A DNA stretch of 14,693 nt from NCBI GenBank assembly GCA_017559685.1, contig JAFYQY010000092.1, positions 1 through 14,693 of the forward strand. Reading direction: 5' to 3'. Every line of letters starts with the position of its first letter. Position 1 is the first letter of the stretch. Source of the stretch: Alistipes sp. Lineage in GTDB: Bacteria; Bacteroidota; Bacteroidia; Bacteroidales; Rikenellaceae. Positions 1-7,396 of the stretch are shown piece after piece. A program made the position numbers and the translations under genes. The notes beneath the pieces were generated by a model. That model saw nothing but the letters and a program-made list of their open reading frames with translations. It searched no databases and was not told the origin of the DNA.

Positions 1-567
1 AACCAACGACTCGGTAATCTTCTCCACCGAAAGCGACTCTGCAACCTTGTCGACAGGGATATGCACAGTCTGCAACGCCACACGCAACACCTCGCTGCAC
101 ATAATCATCATCGGCGTACCCTCAGCCTTCGAAGCGAAATACTCGGTGTGACCCGTAAAACCGAAGCCCACCTTCTGCATCGACTCCTTGTTGATTGGGG
201 CGGTAACTACCGCAGCCAAGTCGCCTGCTACGAGGTCTGCGCTCGCCTTCTCGAGTGCATCGAGAGCCTGCTTTGCCGACTCCTCGGTGGCACGACCCGC
301 CTCGATGCGAGTATCCTTCGAGCCGCACTCTACGAGGTTGATTCTACCCTTGCGAGCCTCGGCTGCCGAGTTGCAATAGAAGAACTGCAACGGCTCCACA
401 TCCTCCAAGCCCTTGGTATAGAACTCTGCTATATGTTTGGCACCATAAATCACAGGGATAAACAACTCCGCCATCGACGGGTGCGATAACGCTTTGAGTA
501 TCACCTCCCAGCCGATTCCGTTGGTGTCGCCCTGTGTAATGCCTATTTTATGCTTATATTCTGACAT
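1..567 (-). CDS. pdxA: 4-hydroxythreonine-4-phosphate dehydrogenase, 5' part (3' end outside window)
   Basis: NAD-dependent enzyme of the DXP-dependent pyridoxal-phosphate (vitamin B6) pathway; it oxidises 4-phosphohydroxy-L-threonine in the cytoplasm. The 189 codons visible from the ATG at 567 begin with an N-terminal KIGITQGDTNGIGWEV segment, then VVTAPINKESM at about residues 120-130 and FTGHTEYFA at about 137-145. The His of GHTE (about residue 140) matches the first of the three metal-ligand histidines of the family; the other two would lie beyond the window. The start is fixed by the conserved N-terminus and by a Bacteroidetes-type promoter about 30 bp upstream. PdxA proteins are usually 330-360 residues, so a little over half is seen. 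The frame is open to the edge with no sign of decay. It is transcribed away from the MscS/DUF5606 operon, separated by that operon's terminator and a hairpin repeat. Confidence 0.93.
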   Translation of the reverse strand, partial: MSEYKHKIGITQGDTNGIGWEVILKALSHPSMAELFIPVIYGAKHIAEFYTKGLEDVEPLQFFYCNSAAEARKGRINLVECGSKDTRIEAGRATEESAKQALDALEKASADLVAGDLAAVVTAPINKESMQKVGFGFTGHTEYFASKAEGTPMMIMCSEVLRVALQTVHIPVDKVAESLSVEKITESLV

Positions 568-597
568 AAATCTTTAACTACAAATCTATTAAGGGTA

Positions 598-625
598 CAA
601 AGTTATAAATTTTCTTGAAAACAGA
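598..625 (-). promoter_or_regulatory. Bacteroidetes-type promoter of pdxA
   Basis: On the minus strand TAACTTTG (598-605) fits the Bacteroidetes -7 consensus TAnnTTTG. A TTTC (3 of 4 to the -33 TTTG box) lies 18 bp upstream. The predicted start of transcription leaves a leader of about 25 nt before the pdxA ATG. The spacing is acceptable but the -33 box is imperfect. Confidence 0.55.
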
Positions 626-710
626 AATACATACAGATATTTTTTTGTAAAAAACACATTTTATACCTTTTTTTTGCGGTGTACCTTTGGTGCTTTATGG
701 CAGGCGAACC

Positions 711-786
711 CCATAGAGCAAACTTTTGTTTGCGACGCCATAGACGGCACTTGTGCCTGACGTCATAGAGCGCAATAGGCGTGACG
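711..786. repeat. Three consecutive small hairpins with shared flanks
   Basis: Three units of 27, 25 and 24 bp (711-737, 738-762, 763-786) each read (C/T)CATAGA-[inverted repeat]-GACG. The flanks are conserved while the stems differ: GCAAAC/GTTTGC (718-723 with 728-733), GGCAC/GTGCC (746-750 with 753-757), and a weaker GCGC/GGCGT-type stem (770-782). Conserved flanks with changed but still self-complementary centres suggest that the hairpin shape is what is kept. The array lies in the gap between pdxA and the MscS operon terminator. No coding function is apparent. Confidence 0.7.
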
Positions 787-806
787 CTACACAACTCTCT
801 AACAAC

Positions 807-835
807 AAAAAAGCACCCTTTTCGGGTGCTTTTTT
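807..835. terminator. Bidirectional intrinsic terminator
   Basis: A perfect stem GCACCC (813-818) / GGGTGC (824-829) with a 5-nt loop is flanked by A6 (807-812) and T6 (830-835). It works as an intrinsic terminator in both directions. It sits 17 bp past the stop of the DUF5606 gene on the minus strand, so it most likely ends the MscS-DUF5606 transcript. Confidence 0.88.
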
Positions 836-851
836 GGTTGACCTTAGCCTC

Positions 852-1250
852 TTATTCCTCTGGGAGCTCGAACTTGTCGAGGCCTGCCTCAACGAGCATA
901 TTAAACCACGAAATAGCCTTCTTGATATCCGAGTCGTGAACACGCTCACGATCGTAGTCAGGCACCACTACGCCGAAGAACTCCTTCAAGCGTGCGCTAC
1001 CCTCCTTAACCGATGGACCCTGCTTGCCCTCGGTGTAGGCGTACATCTTGGTGTAAATCTCTGCCAAAGGCATATCCTCTCCCTCGGTATACATCGAAAT
1101 CTCGCTCAATGCGCTGATACGTGATGATGCCGAAGCGTTCATACGCTTGCCATCGAGCAACGACTCTACGATAAAGCCATTGCGTGACTGTGCTACATAA
1201 CGGAACAAACCAGGCTGTCCCGAAATTGCCAAAATATCCTTAAACTCCAT
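852..1250 (-). CDS. DUF5606 family protein
   Basis: A 132-residue cytoplasmic protein with no signal peptide or membrane segment. Recognised as the Bacteroidetes-specific DUF5606 family by its N-terminus (MEFKDILAISGQPGLFRYV), the SRNGFIVESLLDGKR stretch and the ISALSEISMYT segment. The C-terminal part (about 75-130) carries the FFGVVVPDYDRERVHDSDIKK and WFNMLVEAG motifs. The family has no established function that I know of. It follows the MscS-like gene with a 24-bp gap and precedes a strong terminator, so the two are probably co-transcribed. The start is the only ATG giving the full conserved N-terminus; the preceding leader is A/T-rich with no clear Shine-Dalgarno, as is normal in this phylum. 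Family assignment is from recall of conserved motifs. Confidence 0.85.
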   Translation of the reverse strand: MEFKDILAISGQPGLFRYVAQSRNGFIVESLLDGKRMNASASSRISALSEISMYTEGEDMPLAEIYTKMYAYTEGKQGPSVKEGSARLKEFFGVVVPDYDRERVHDSDIKKAISWFNMLVEAGLDKFELPEE

Positions 1251-1274
1251 ACTATTATATATTATATGTAAAAA

Positions 1275-2201
1275 TTAATCCTTCTTGACGTGTACATCCA
1301 TCTGCGGGAATGGGAAGTTGATACCCTTCGACGGCAACTCCTTGTACATCTTCTCGTTCATATCGTAGAACAAGCCCCAATAGTCCTCGTTCTTAACCCA
1401 CGCACGGATAGATAAATCGACCGAGCTCTCGCCCAAGTTCTTGACATAGACCACAGGTGCCTTGTCGGTCAAAACTCGCTTATCGGCGGTCAGCATAGCC
1501 AAAATCTCACGGCGTGCAACATCCACATCGTCGCCATACGAGATTGAGAGCAACCAATCGACACGACGTGTCTCCGACTGCGAGTAGTTGTCGATAATCG
1601 AGGTCGCAATCGAGTTGTTTGGCACGTAGACGGTCTGATTGTCGGGGGTCTTGAGGCAGGTAGAGAAGAGACCTATAGACTCTACGGTACCGCTCTGTCC
1701 CATCGACTCGATATAGTCGCCAACCTTGTACGGGCGGAGAATTAGCAAGATTACGCCACCTGCGAAGTTCTGCAAAGTGCCACTCAACGCCATACCGATA
1801 GCCAAACCTGCCGAGGCAAAGAGTGCGATAAACGACGAGATATTCACACCCAAAGTCTGGATGATGGCGAGTAGGAGCACAACCATAAGCAACACCTTGA
1901 CCAAGCTACGCAAGAAGTTGCACAACGAAAGCTCAACCGAGTGGCGAACGAAGGCTCTATCCATAATGCGGAGCACCCACTTGATAATCATCTTACCGAT
2001 GAAGTAGAATGCAAGTGCAAGCGCCACCTTGAGTACGATCCAGCCAGCCTCCTGCACCAAGTTGGTAAGGAGCTCCTTGTAGTCCATATTCGAGATATTC
2101 TCAAGCTTGTGTAACACCTCGGCGGCCTTCGCCTTCTGAACGCTATCAGGCACTATAAATTTCTCGACCGTATCGGTGTTGCTCTGCAAAAGATGTAACA
2201 T
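1275..2201 (-). CDS. MscS-family small-conductance mechanosensitive channel
   Basis: An inner-membrane channel of 308 residues expected to open on membrane tension and release osmolytes on hypo-osmotic shock. After a polar N-terminus (1-50) there are three hydrophobic segments: TM1 at about 52-80, TM2 at about 95-118, and the pore helix TM3 at about 124-155, which holds the Gly/Ala-rich SAGLAIGMALSGTLQNFAGG pattern of MscS and runs into RPYKVGDYIE. The soluble beta domain follows, with VYVPNNSI (about 191-198) and the C-terminal INFPFPQMDVHV. Three TM segments and this length match the small E. coli MscS-like class. ACGGAGAG upstream of the ATG at 2201 may act as ribosome-binding site. It is the first gene of a two-gene unit with the DUF5606 gene. 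The extended N-terminal segment before TM1 is a little longer than in the minimal form. Confidence 0.93.
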   Translation of the reverse strand: MLHLLQSNTDTVEKFIVPDSVQKAKAAEVLHKLENISNMDYKELLTNLVQEAGWIVLKVALALAFYFIGKMIIKWVLRIMDRAFVRHSVELSLCNFLRSLVKVLLMVVLLLAIIQTLGVNISSFIALFASAGLAIGMALSGTLQNFAGGVILLILRPYKVGDYIESMGQSGTVESIGLFSTCLKTPDNQTVYVPNNSIATSIIDNYSQSETRRVDWLLSISYGDDVDVARREILAMLTADKRVLTDKAPVVYVKNLGESSVDLSIRAWVKNEDYWGLFYDMNEKMYKELPSKGINFPFPQMDVHVKKD

Positions 2202-2231
2202 TTCTACTCTCCGTTTTTAACTATTCGAGCG

Positions 2232-2239
2232 CAAAAGTA
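2232..2239 (-). promoter_or_regulatory. Possible -7 box of the MscS-DUF5606 operon
   Basis: On the minus strand TACTTTTG fits TAnnTTTG, about 30 bp upstream of the MscS start. No good TTTG box lies at the usual 19-bp distance, so this is a weak call. Confidence 0.35.
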
Positions 2240-2260
2240 ACAAAATTTCGTGATATTTAG

Positions 2261-2268
2261 TAACTTTG
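2261..2268 (+). promoter_or_regulatory. Possible -7 box of the DUF5689 gene pair
   Basis: TAACTTTG fits the Bacteroidetes -7 consensus and lies 28 bp before the first DUF5689 start codon. The -33 region (around 2238-2241) does not match TTTG well. The same octamer serves as the -7 box proposed for pdxA. Confidence 0.45.
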
Positions 2269-2296
2269 TGGTGGGAAGAACTCTTTTTTCGAAGAA

Positions 2297-3073
2297 ATGA
2301 GGCGTTTTATAGCAGTTTTAATTGTCGCAGCTACACTTTTCGGCGGATGCTACAACCGACATAGCGAAGCACCCGAGACCGAGTTTGCAGAGCGTGCAAA
2401 CACCAAACTCGGGGCATTGCGTGAGCTATGTGCGAACGGAATGTACGCCATAGATTGGGATATGATCTGCGTGGGTCGCATAACGAGTTCGGACAGTGAG
2501 GGCAACTTCTATCGTTCGATTGTAGTCGAGGATGAGAGCGGGGCGGTAGAGATAAAGCTCGGCCTCTACAACAGCGCAACGCAATATCCTGTCGGACTGA
2601 TGGTTGCACTTCACCTAAACAACACCGCCACTCTCTTCGAAAATGGCGTTATACAGATTGGCCTGCCACCACAAAGTTTCGACGAATCGCCTCGAGAGAT
2701 GGAGTCGCAAGCAGTAATCGACAACCACATCGTGCGCAGCAACTCGGTCAATCACACTACCCCACTCGTATGCGACATTGCAGGGCTCGACAACGGTTTG
2801 TGCGGTAGGTTTGTAGCCTTAGAAAATCTTCATTATGCGCCAATAGAGGGCGAAGAAAACCAAGAGCACTTCCGCTTCGTCGACAGCGAGGGCAACTCAA
2901 TATTTGTATACGTGTCGCACTATGCCGACTTTGCGGGGCTCGAGTTCAGTGCCGCAGAGCGAGATATCCGAGGTATTCTCTACTACGAGAGCGTCGGGAT
3001 GAATATAGGCAAACAGTTTGTGATTAAACCTCGTTTCAAAGATGATATTGCGACTGCTGACGATACTCTTTAG
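2297..3073 (+). CDS. DUF5689-type lipoprotein, first of a tandem pair
   Basis: A 258-residue predicted lipoprotein. A basic N-terminus and hydrophobic stretch end in the lipobox LFGGC with Cys18 as the lipidation site, so the mature protein is membrane-anchored. The body resembles DUF5689 (Bacteroidetes, OB-fold-like beta domain): LRELCANG, then the CVGRITSSDSEGNFYRSIVVED block (about 56-78), IQIGLPP (about 120), and a second half with VDSEGNSIFVYVSHYADF (about 195-212) and RGILYY (about 225-231). No catalytic residues are evident; a carbohydrate- or surface-related role is often guessed for such proteins but nothing here shows it. It overlaps the next paralogous gene by 32 nt, implying coupled translation. 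Confidence 0.8.
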   Translation: MRRFIAVLIVAATLFGGCYNRHSEAPETEFAERANTKLGALRELCANGMYAIDWDMICVGRITSSDSEGNFYRSIVVEDESGAVEIKLGLYNSATQYPVGLMVALHLNNTATLFENGVIQIGLPPQSFDESPREMESQAVIDNHIVRSNSVNHTTPLVCDIAGLDNGLCGRFVALENLHYAPIEGEENQEHFRFVDSEGNSIFVYVSHYADFAGLEFSAAERDIRGILYYESVGMNIGKQFVIKPRFKDDIATADDTL

Positions 3074-3788
3074 TCTTGCGCTGCTCCTCGCTTGCCATAA
3101 CGACGGCGAGAAGCACACAAAGGAGGTGAGCATAAACCACCTGAAATCGCTATGCGTAGGCGAGCACCATCGCATTGTCGAGGAGGTCTCGATACGAGGC
3201 ATTGTCGTGGCGACAGATTGGCTGGGAGAGTTGCACAAGAGCGCAATAATAGTCGACGAGAGCGACGGTTTGGAGTTTGCTATCGACATCCGCAACATCA
3301 ACGAAATTCTGCCCGTAAACTCCGAAGTAACAATCAATTGCCACGGTTTAATGCTGGCTCGCATCGGTGGTAACATCAAGCTTGGAGCACCGCCTACGGG
3401 CGATTTCCCGCTCGACAACATCGACAAGGATATGTTCTACGCTCATATGCGTATCGTTGGTCTCGACAGACATATCGAGCCAACCGTAAAGTGCATAGAT
3501 GAGCTCTGTGCTGAGGATATATGCACCCTATTACAGATTGACAACATCCGCATCTGCAACGAGGAGCAAGGGTTAACTTGGTGCGATATGGAGGAGGGCA
3601 AGGCGATAACCACCGTGCGAACATTTGTTGATAGTGAGGGTAACACCCTTGCCGTTCAGACTCTCTCGACCTGCCGCTATGCCGACGAGGCGATACCCAC
3701 AAACGAAATATCGGTTGTAGGAGTAATCGACTACTCCGACAACCGACCTTTCCTAAAGATTGTAAATAGAACTATTACTCTATTGTAG
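3042..3788 (+). CDS. DUF5689-type lipoprotein, second of a tandem pair
   Basis: A 248-residue predicted lipoprotein with a hydrophobic N-terminus ending in LLLAC (Cys18). It is a diverged paralogue of its upstream neighbour: both share an LKSLC/LRELC start, a G-(K/N)-x-x-(K/R)-S-(A/I)-(I/V)-V-(D/E)-(D/E) block, a (K/Q)(L/I)G(A/L)PP turn near residue 110-120, and an FVDSEGN motif in the last third. The start ATG lies inside the upstream reading frame, 32 nt before that gene's stop; no later start keeps the signal peptide, so the overlap is real. Its last 14 bp overlap the convergent pepD gene, leaving no room for a terminator. Function unknown; the paired arrangement suggests the two products act together. 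Confidence 0.8.
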   Translation: MILRLLTILFSLALLLACHNDGEKHTKEVSINHLKSLCVGEHHRIVEEVSIRGIVVATDWLGELHKSAIIVDESDGLEFAIDIRNINEILPVNSEVTINCHGLMLARIGGNIKLGAPPTGDFPLDNIDKDMFYAHMRIVGLDRHIEPTVKCIDELCAEDICTLLQIDNIRICNEEQGLTWCDMEEGKAITTVRTFVDSEGNTLAVQTLSTCRYADEAIPTNEISVVGVIDYSDNRPFLKIVNRTITLL

Positions 3789-5226
3789 CAACCACCTCAA
3801 CAAGCAACTTCCAGAACTTATCTACAGTCGATATCTCGAGACGCTCGTCAGGCGAGTGGACACCACGAAGGGTTGGGCCAAACGAAACCATCTCGAGGTG
3901 CGGATATTTCTCGAGGAAGAGACCACACTCCAAACCTGCGTGGATAGCACGCACCTTTGGCTCTGCGCCAAAGAGTTTGTTGTATGCCGCCTTGGTGCTC
4001 TCGAGGAGTGTAGAGTTTGGATTTGGAGCCCATCCTGGATAGCCGTCCGAGTGAACAACCTCGCAACCTGCAGCCACGAAAGCACTCTCGACGTGCAACT
4101 TAGCATACTCCTTAGCACTCTCAACCGACGAACGCTGCGAAGTAGTAATAACAATCTTGTCGTCTGCAAACTTAACCGATGCGAGGTTAGTCGAGGTCTC
4201 GACCAAACCAGGCATAGCTGCCGACATCGCCAATACGCCCGAAGGAACGCCGAGCAACGCCAAGAGGAGATTTTGCTGTGTCTCAGCCGACAATACGATC
4301 GCAGGAGCCTCAACCTTCTCAATCTCAACCTTTGAATTCTTCTCGACCAAAGCAAACTCAGCACACAACACCTCGCCAAAAGCCTTTACATCGCTCTCTA
4401 ATGCAGCCGCCTTATCGCTCGGAACACCCACTACGATATACGCCTCACGAGGAATTGCGTTGCGCAAGTTTCCACCGTCGAAGTGCGATAACTTAGCACC
4501 AAAGAGGCGTGTTGCACGCTCGGCAATACGAGCCGCCCACTTATTTGAGTTAGCGTGGCCCTTGTCGATATCGTCACCCGAGTGACCGCCCAAAAGACCG
4601 CTTACAGCGACCTTATAGTATGCGTAATCGGCAGGAGCCGACTCGGTTACAAGTGGCAAATAGGCCAAAGTGTCGATACCGCCGGCACAGCCGATAAATA
4701 CCTCGCCCTCATCCTCCGAGTCGAGATTGATAAGGTACTTGCCCTTAACCATACCCTCGCCCAAGTTGAATGCACCAGTCAAGCCTGTCTCCTCATCCAC
4801 GGTAAAGAGTGCCTCGAGAGCTGGATGTGCCACGTTCTCGTCGATAAGCAACGCCAATGCCGCTGCGATACCGATACCGTCGTCAGCACCGAGAGTTGTG
4901 CCGTCAGCCTTAACCCAACCGTTGTCGATATAGGTTTGGATAGCGTCATTATCGAAGTCGAACACCTTGTCCGAATTCTTCTCGCACACCATATCGGTAT
5001 GCGCCTGCAACACAACAGTCGGGCGGTTCTCGTAGCCCGCAGTTGCACCCTTGCGAATCACCACATTACCAATTGCATCGCACTGATACTCAAGGTTGTG
5101 ATTCTTGGCGAAATCTACCAAATATGCACCTATTTTCTCCTCTTTCTTTGATGGGCGTGGTACCTTTGTAATCTCGTCGAAAAGTCCCCACACCAATTTT
5201 GGCTCTAAATTTTTAATCTCAGACAT
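3775..5226 (-). CDS. pepD: Aminoacyl-histidine dipeptidase (peptidase family M20C)
   Basis: A 483-residue cytoplasmic metallo-dipeptidase that cleaves Xaa-His and related dipeptides. Visible M20 features, in order: LQAHTDMV with metal-ligand His76 and the neighbouring Asp78, GADDGIG (bridging Asp at about 115), TVDEETG (catalytic and ligand Glu at about 145-146), LINLDSE (ligand Asp169), SGLLGGHSGDDI (about 207-218) in the lid domain, and the C-terminal HAGLECG (about 429-435) followed by GPTLRGVHSPDERLEI with the last ligand His at about 457. Length equals the usual PepD length. The start ATG at 5226 gives the normal N-terminus (LEPKLVWGLFDEI). It lies 67 bp downstream of ispF on the same strand, separated by a heptamer-repeat tract, so it may be transcribed with ispF or from an unseen promoter. 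Confidence 0.95.
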   Translation of the reverse strand: MSEIKNLEPKLVWGLFDEITKVPRPSKKEEKIGAYLVDFAKNHNLEYQCDAIGNVVIRKGATAGYENRPTVVLQAHTDMVCEKNSDKVFDFDNDAIQTYIDNGWVKADGTTLGADDGIGIAAALALLIDENVAHPALEALFTVDEETGLTGAFNLGEGMVKGKYLINLDSEDEGEVFIGCAGGIDTLAYLPLVTESAPADYAYYKVAVSGLLGGHSGDDIDKGHANSNKWAARIAERATRLFGAKLSHFDGGNLRNAIPREAYIVVGVPSDKAAALESDVKAFGEVLCAEFALVEKNSKVEIEKVEAPAIVLSAETQQNLLLALLGVPSGVLAMSAAMPGLVETSTNLASVKFADDKIVITTSQRSSVESAKEYAKLHVESAFVAAGCEVVHSDGYPGWAPNPNSTLLESTKAAYNKLFGAEPKVRAIHAGLECGLFLEKYPHLEMVSFGPTLRGVHSPDERLEISTVDKFWKLLVEVVATIE

Positions 5227-5243
5227 ATTTTTTTTTGCTTTTA

Positions 5244-5307
5244 GCCATTGGCCATTAGCCGTTGGCTTTTAGTTAATTTTTAATTTTGCATTTTTAATTT
5301 TTAATTA
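5244..5307. repeat. Heptamer-period repeat tract between pepD and ispF
   Basis: Two runs with a 7-bp period. The first (5244-5271) is GCCATTG, GCCATTA, GCCGTTG, GCTTTTA; the second (5273-5307) is TTAATTT, TTAATTT, TGCATTT, TTAATTT, TTAATTA. The second run enters the coding strand of ispF: the ispF stop codon (5294-5296) and its last residues (IKN) are encoded inside it. The same GCCATTG unit recurs at 12483-12503 and in part near 8119-8132. Confidence 0.8.
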
Positions 5308-5776
5308 ACAGGCATACTGCGGTAGCCGAGACACCCTTCTCCTCACCCTCGAAACCGAGACGCTCGGTGGTCGTTGCCTTGACCGACACCTGATCGACCT
5401 CAACGCCCATAGCCTCGGCGATACGCTCACGCATCAGATCGATATGAGGGCGCAACTTCGGGCGCTGCATTGCGATTGTCGAGTCGATATTTCCGACCTT
5501 GTAGCCCTTCTCGCCAATGAGCGCAACAACTCGGCACAACAACACAAGAGAGTCGATACCCTTGAACTCTGCCGAGGTATCGGGGAAGTGTTTGCCAATA
5601 TCGCCCAAAGCCAACGCTCCGAGCAGAGCATCGCAAATGGCGTGCACCAACACATCGCCGTCGGAGTGGGCAATACACCCCTTCTCGTGAGGTATCTCTA
5701 CCCCACCAAGCACCAAGCGCAAACCCTCGCCCAAGGCGTGAACATCGTAGCCGTGTCCTATTCTAAAATCTACCAT
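5294..5776 (-). CDS. ispF: 2-C-methyl-D-erythritol 2,4-cyclodiphosphate synthase
   Basis: MEP-pathway enzyme that cyclises CDP-methylerythritol 2-phosphate to MEcPP with release of CMP, a step of isoprenoid precursor synthesis. The 160 residues from the ATG at 5776 match the family length. Metal ligands Asp11, His13 (GHGYDVH) and His45 (DVLVHA) have the spacing of the E. coli enzyme (8, 10, 42). [23 protein letters not shown] and [16 protein letters not shown] are all present. The frame stays open for another 63 codons upstream, but that stretch crosses the divergent promoters and the start of xpt and has no family similarity, so the inner ATG is chosen; an ATG two codons earlier (5782) is possible. 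The C-terminal residues after VCLL come from an AT-rich heptamer repeat. Confidence 0.96.
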   Translation of the reverse strand: MVDFRIGHGYDVHALGEGLRLVLGGVEIPHEKGCIAHSDGDVLVHAICDALLGALALGDIGKHFPDTSAEFKGIDSLVLLCRVVALIGEKGYKVGNIDSTIAMQRPKLRPHIDLMRERIAEAMGVEVDQVSVKATTTERLGFEGEEKGVSATAVCLLIKN

Positions 5777-5793
5777 AGCCATATAATTTTCTA

Positions 5794-5824
5794 CAAATAT
5801 AGTAAACGATTCGCTAATTTGAAA
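5794..5824 (-). promoter_or_regulatory. Promoter of ispF
   Basis: On the minus strand TATATTTG (5794-5801) matches TAnnTTTG, with TTTC (5821-5824) 19 bp upstream as a 3-of-4 -33 box. The same arrangement, including the CTACAAATAT context on the plus strand, precedes the acidic-protein operon near 11864. Confidence 0.65.
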
Positions 5825-5830
5825 AATTGT

Positions 5831-5861
5831 TTTGCTGATATTGGAAATTTTACTATCTTTG
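5831..5861 (+). promoter_or_regulatory. Promoter of xpt
   Basis: TTTG (5831-5834), a 19-bp spacer and TATCTTTG (5854-5861) match the full Bacteroidetes promoter consensus. The expected leader before the xpt ATG is only about 15 nt, leaving no room for a purine riboswitch. Back to back with the ispF promoter. Confidence 0.75.
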
Positions 5862-5881
5862 GTCGGTTTTTGAGCAAAATT

Positions 5882-6451
5882 ATGAAACTTCTTAGAGATA
5901 GAATTATACGTGACGGCAAGTGCCTCGAGGGTGGAATCCTCAAGGTGGATGGCTTTATCAACCACCAGATGGATCCTATTATGATGAAGGCTATGGCCGA
6001 TGAGTTCGTCAAGCGTTTTGCTTGCGAAAAGATAGATAAGATTGTGACTATCGAGGCGAGTGGTATCGCCCCAGCAATTATGGTGGGATATCTATTGCAT
6101 CTGCCTGTAGTCTTTGCTAAAAAGAGAACTCCAAACACAATGGAGAACTGTCTACACACCAAGGTGTACTCCTTCACAAAAAATGAGGAGTTCGACATCT
6201 GCGTGAGCAGCGAGTATCTCTGCAAGGGCGACAAAGTGCTCTTTATCGACGACTTCCTCGCTCGTGGAAATGCAGCCAAAGGAATCATCCAATTGGCTGA
6301 GCAGGCGGGAGCAGAGATTGTCGGTATGGGCTTCTTGATTGAGAAGACTTTCCAGGAGGGAGGCGCCTACTTGCGAAACTTAGGTTTGAGAGTTGAGTCG
6401 CTCGCCCGCATCAAGTCGTTAGAGGACTGCGCAATCGAGTTCGAGATATAA
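5882..6451 (+). CDS. xpt: Xanthine phosphoribosyltransferase
   Basis: Purine-salvage enzyme converting xanthine and PRPP to XMP. The 189 residues from the ATG at 5882 match the length of characterised Xpt proteins. Evident motifs are the N-terminal [21 protein letters not shown], the INHQMDP segment (about 27-33), [10 protein letters not shown] (about 56-65), FAKKR (about 78-82), and the PRPP-binding loop [16 protein letters not shown] (about 121-136). An upstream extension of the open frame reaches 5444 but only because it runs antisense through ispF; the promoter and the family N-terminus both fix the start here. It is a single-gene unit ended by a hairpin 3 bp after the stop. No riboswitch is visible. 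Confidence 0.94.
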   Translation: MKLLRDRIIRDGKCLEGGILKVDGFINHQMDPIMMKAMADEFVKRFACEKIDKIVTIEASGIAPAIMVGYLLHLPVVFAKKRTPNTMENCLHTKVYSFTKNEEFDICVSSEYLCKGDKVLFIDDFLARGNAAKGIIQLAEQAGAEIVGMGFLIEKTFQEGGAYLRNLGLRVESLARIKSLEDCAIEFEI

Positions 6452-6453
6452 AG

Positions 6454-6475
6454 AATGGAGCCTTTGGGCTCCATT
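6454..6475. terminator. Hairpin terminator between xpt and the convergent outer-membrane gene
   Basis: A perfect 9-bp stem AATGGAGCC (6454-6462) / GGCTCCATT (6467-6475) with a 4-nt TTTG loop fills the whole gap between two convergent stop codons. The following T-run is short and broken (TTTCTATTTC), so efficiency is uncertain. It probably serves both directions. Confidence 0.75.
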
Positions 6476-6476
6476 T

Positions 6477-7376
6477 CTATTTCTTCAACTTCGACAACAT
6501 ATCGAAACTATACGTCGCTCCCACTCTGATTTGGTGGTACGGCCAATCCATAAAACCTACCTGATGCCCTACTCGTACCGACCAATCGCCTATACGGTAT
6601 GAGAGATTTGTCTTTAGGGTCATCGGTCTATCGCCATCGTTCTCCCAGCCCGCATAGCCACCGAAGCAGGTATCTATCGTAAATCTCTTATAGGAGTAAG
6701 CCACAAGCAGACCATACATCACAGCGTCGTTCTGACGTCCATTATCGGTCTGCCAGCAGAGCAATCCCGTACTCACAGCCAGGCGCAGATTGTTCTCCTC
6801 CGAGAACTCAAAACCTCGTCCTACGGCCACATCGAAGAAGTAGCCTGGAGCGTCGTAGCATCGAGCCTTCGGAAACTCATTCGCCGAGGCTGTTTTAAGT
6901 GCTGCACGAGCTGTCATATCGACCTTGTGGCGCTCCTGATTCAAGATTTGTACATCGGTCGAGACATAGACATCACCCACATCCATACCTCGCAAGTCGT
7001 TCGTAGCGTATGGTTCGGGCAGACGGCGCAAAGCATTCAACTCGGCCGAGGTGTGGAACGCCTCGAAGAGTGGCATCCAAACCGTCAAATTCGCTTTCGG
7101 GGTAAAGAGAGGAAGGGTTAGTTTCACGAACAAGTCGCCCGTAACATCGTCGGCAACTCGCCCCGTAGTAGTACCGAGGAAGCAGTCGCCATAGAACTCG
7201 AGCTTCAACTTCGACGAGGTGCGACCATCGAGCATATCGGGCACAGGGAAGGCATTAGGGCCGAAGTAGGCGGGAGCAATCTTGCTCGGCACATCGTAGT
7301 CGGGGTTTACGATAGTTGTTTCGCCCTTTGCCACACCCACGCACAAAAGCATTATTATGGGTAGCAGTCTCTTCAT
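6477..7376 (-). CDS. Putative outer-membrane beta-barrel protein, Bacteroidales family of unknown function
   Basis: A 299-residue protein with an N-terminal signal peptide (basic MKR, hydrophobic stretch, cleavage probably after VAKG near residue 18). The mature part begins with a conserved-looking APAYFGPNAFPVPDMLDGR block (about 34-52), followed by alternating beta-strand segments typical of outer-membrane barrels: LKLEFYGDCF, LFVKLTLPLF, NLTVWMPLFE, DVYVSTDVQI, NLRLAVSTGLL, GLLVAYSYKRF, LKTNLSYRIG, WSVRVGHQV, IRVGATYSF. I recall similar hypothetical proteins in Bacteroides and relatives, but no function. It is the last gene of the envelope cluster, 20 bp after the polyprenol-phosphate glycosyltransferase, and ends at a shared hairpin terminator. 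The localisation is inference from strand pattern and signal peptide. Confidence 0.75.
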   Translation of the reverse strand: MKRLLPIIMLLCVGVAKGETTIVNPDYDVPSKIAPAYFGPNAFPVPDMLDGRTSSKLKLEFYGDCFLGTTTGRVADDVTGDLFVKLTLPLFTPKANLTVWMPLFEAFHTSAELNALRRLPEPYATNDLRGMDVGDVYVSTDVQILNQERHKVDMTARAALKTASANEFPKARCYDAPGYFFDVAVGRGFEFSEENNLRLAVSTGLLCWQTDNGRQNDAVMYGLLVAYSYKRFTIDTCFGGYAGWENDGDRPMTLKTNLSYRIGDWSVRVGHQVGFMDWPYHQIRVGATYSFDMLSKLKK

Positions 7377-7396
7377 CGTCTGGATTGGGGTGCGCT

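Noticed and set aside
4555..5151. 198-codon open frame on the plus strand
   Set aside because: Antisense shadow of the well-supported pepD gene.
5444..5881. Long N-terminal extension of the xpt reading frame
   Set aside because: It runs antisense through ispF and across both divergent promoters; the family N-terminus and promoter place the start at 5882.
5835..5881. Purine riboswitch before xpt
   Set aside because: The promoter leaves a leader of only about 15 nt, too short for an aptamer.
5777..5965. 63-residue N-terminal extension of ispF
   Set aside because: It crosses the xpt start and promoters, has no family similarity, and IspF of 160 residues is complete from 5776.
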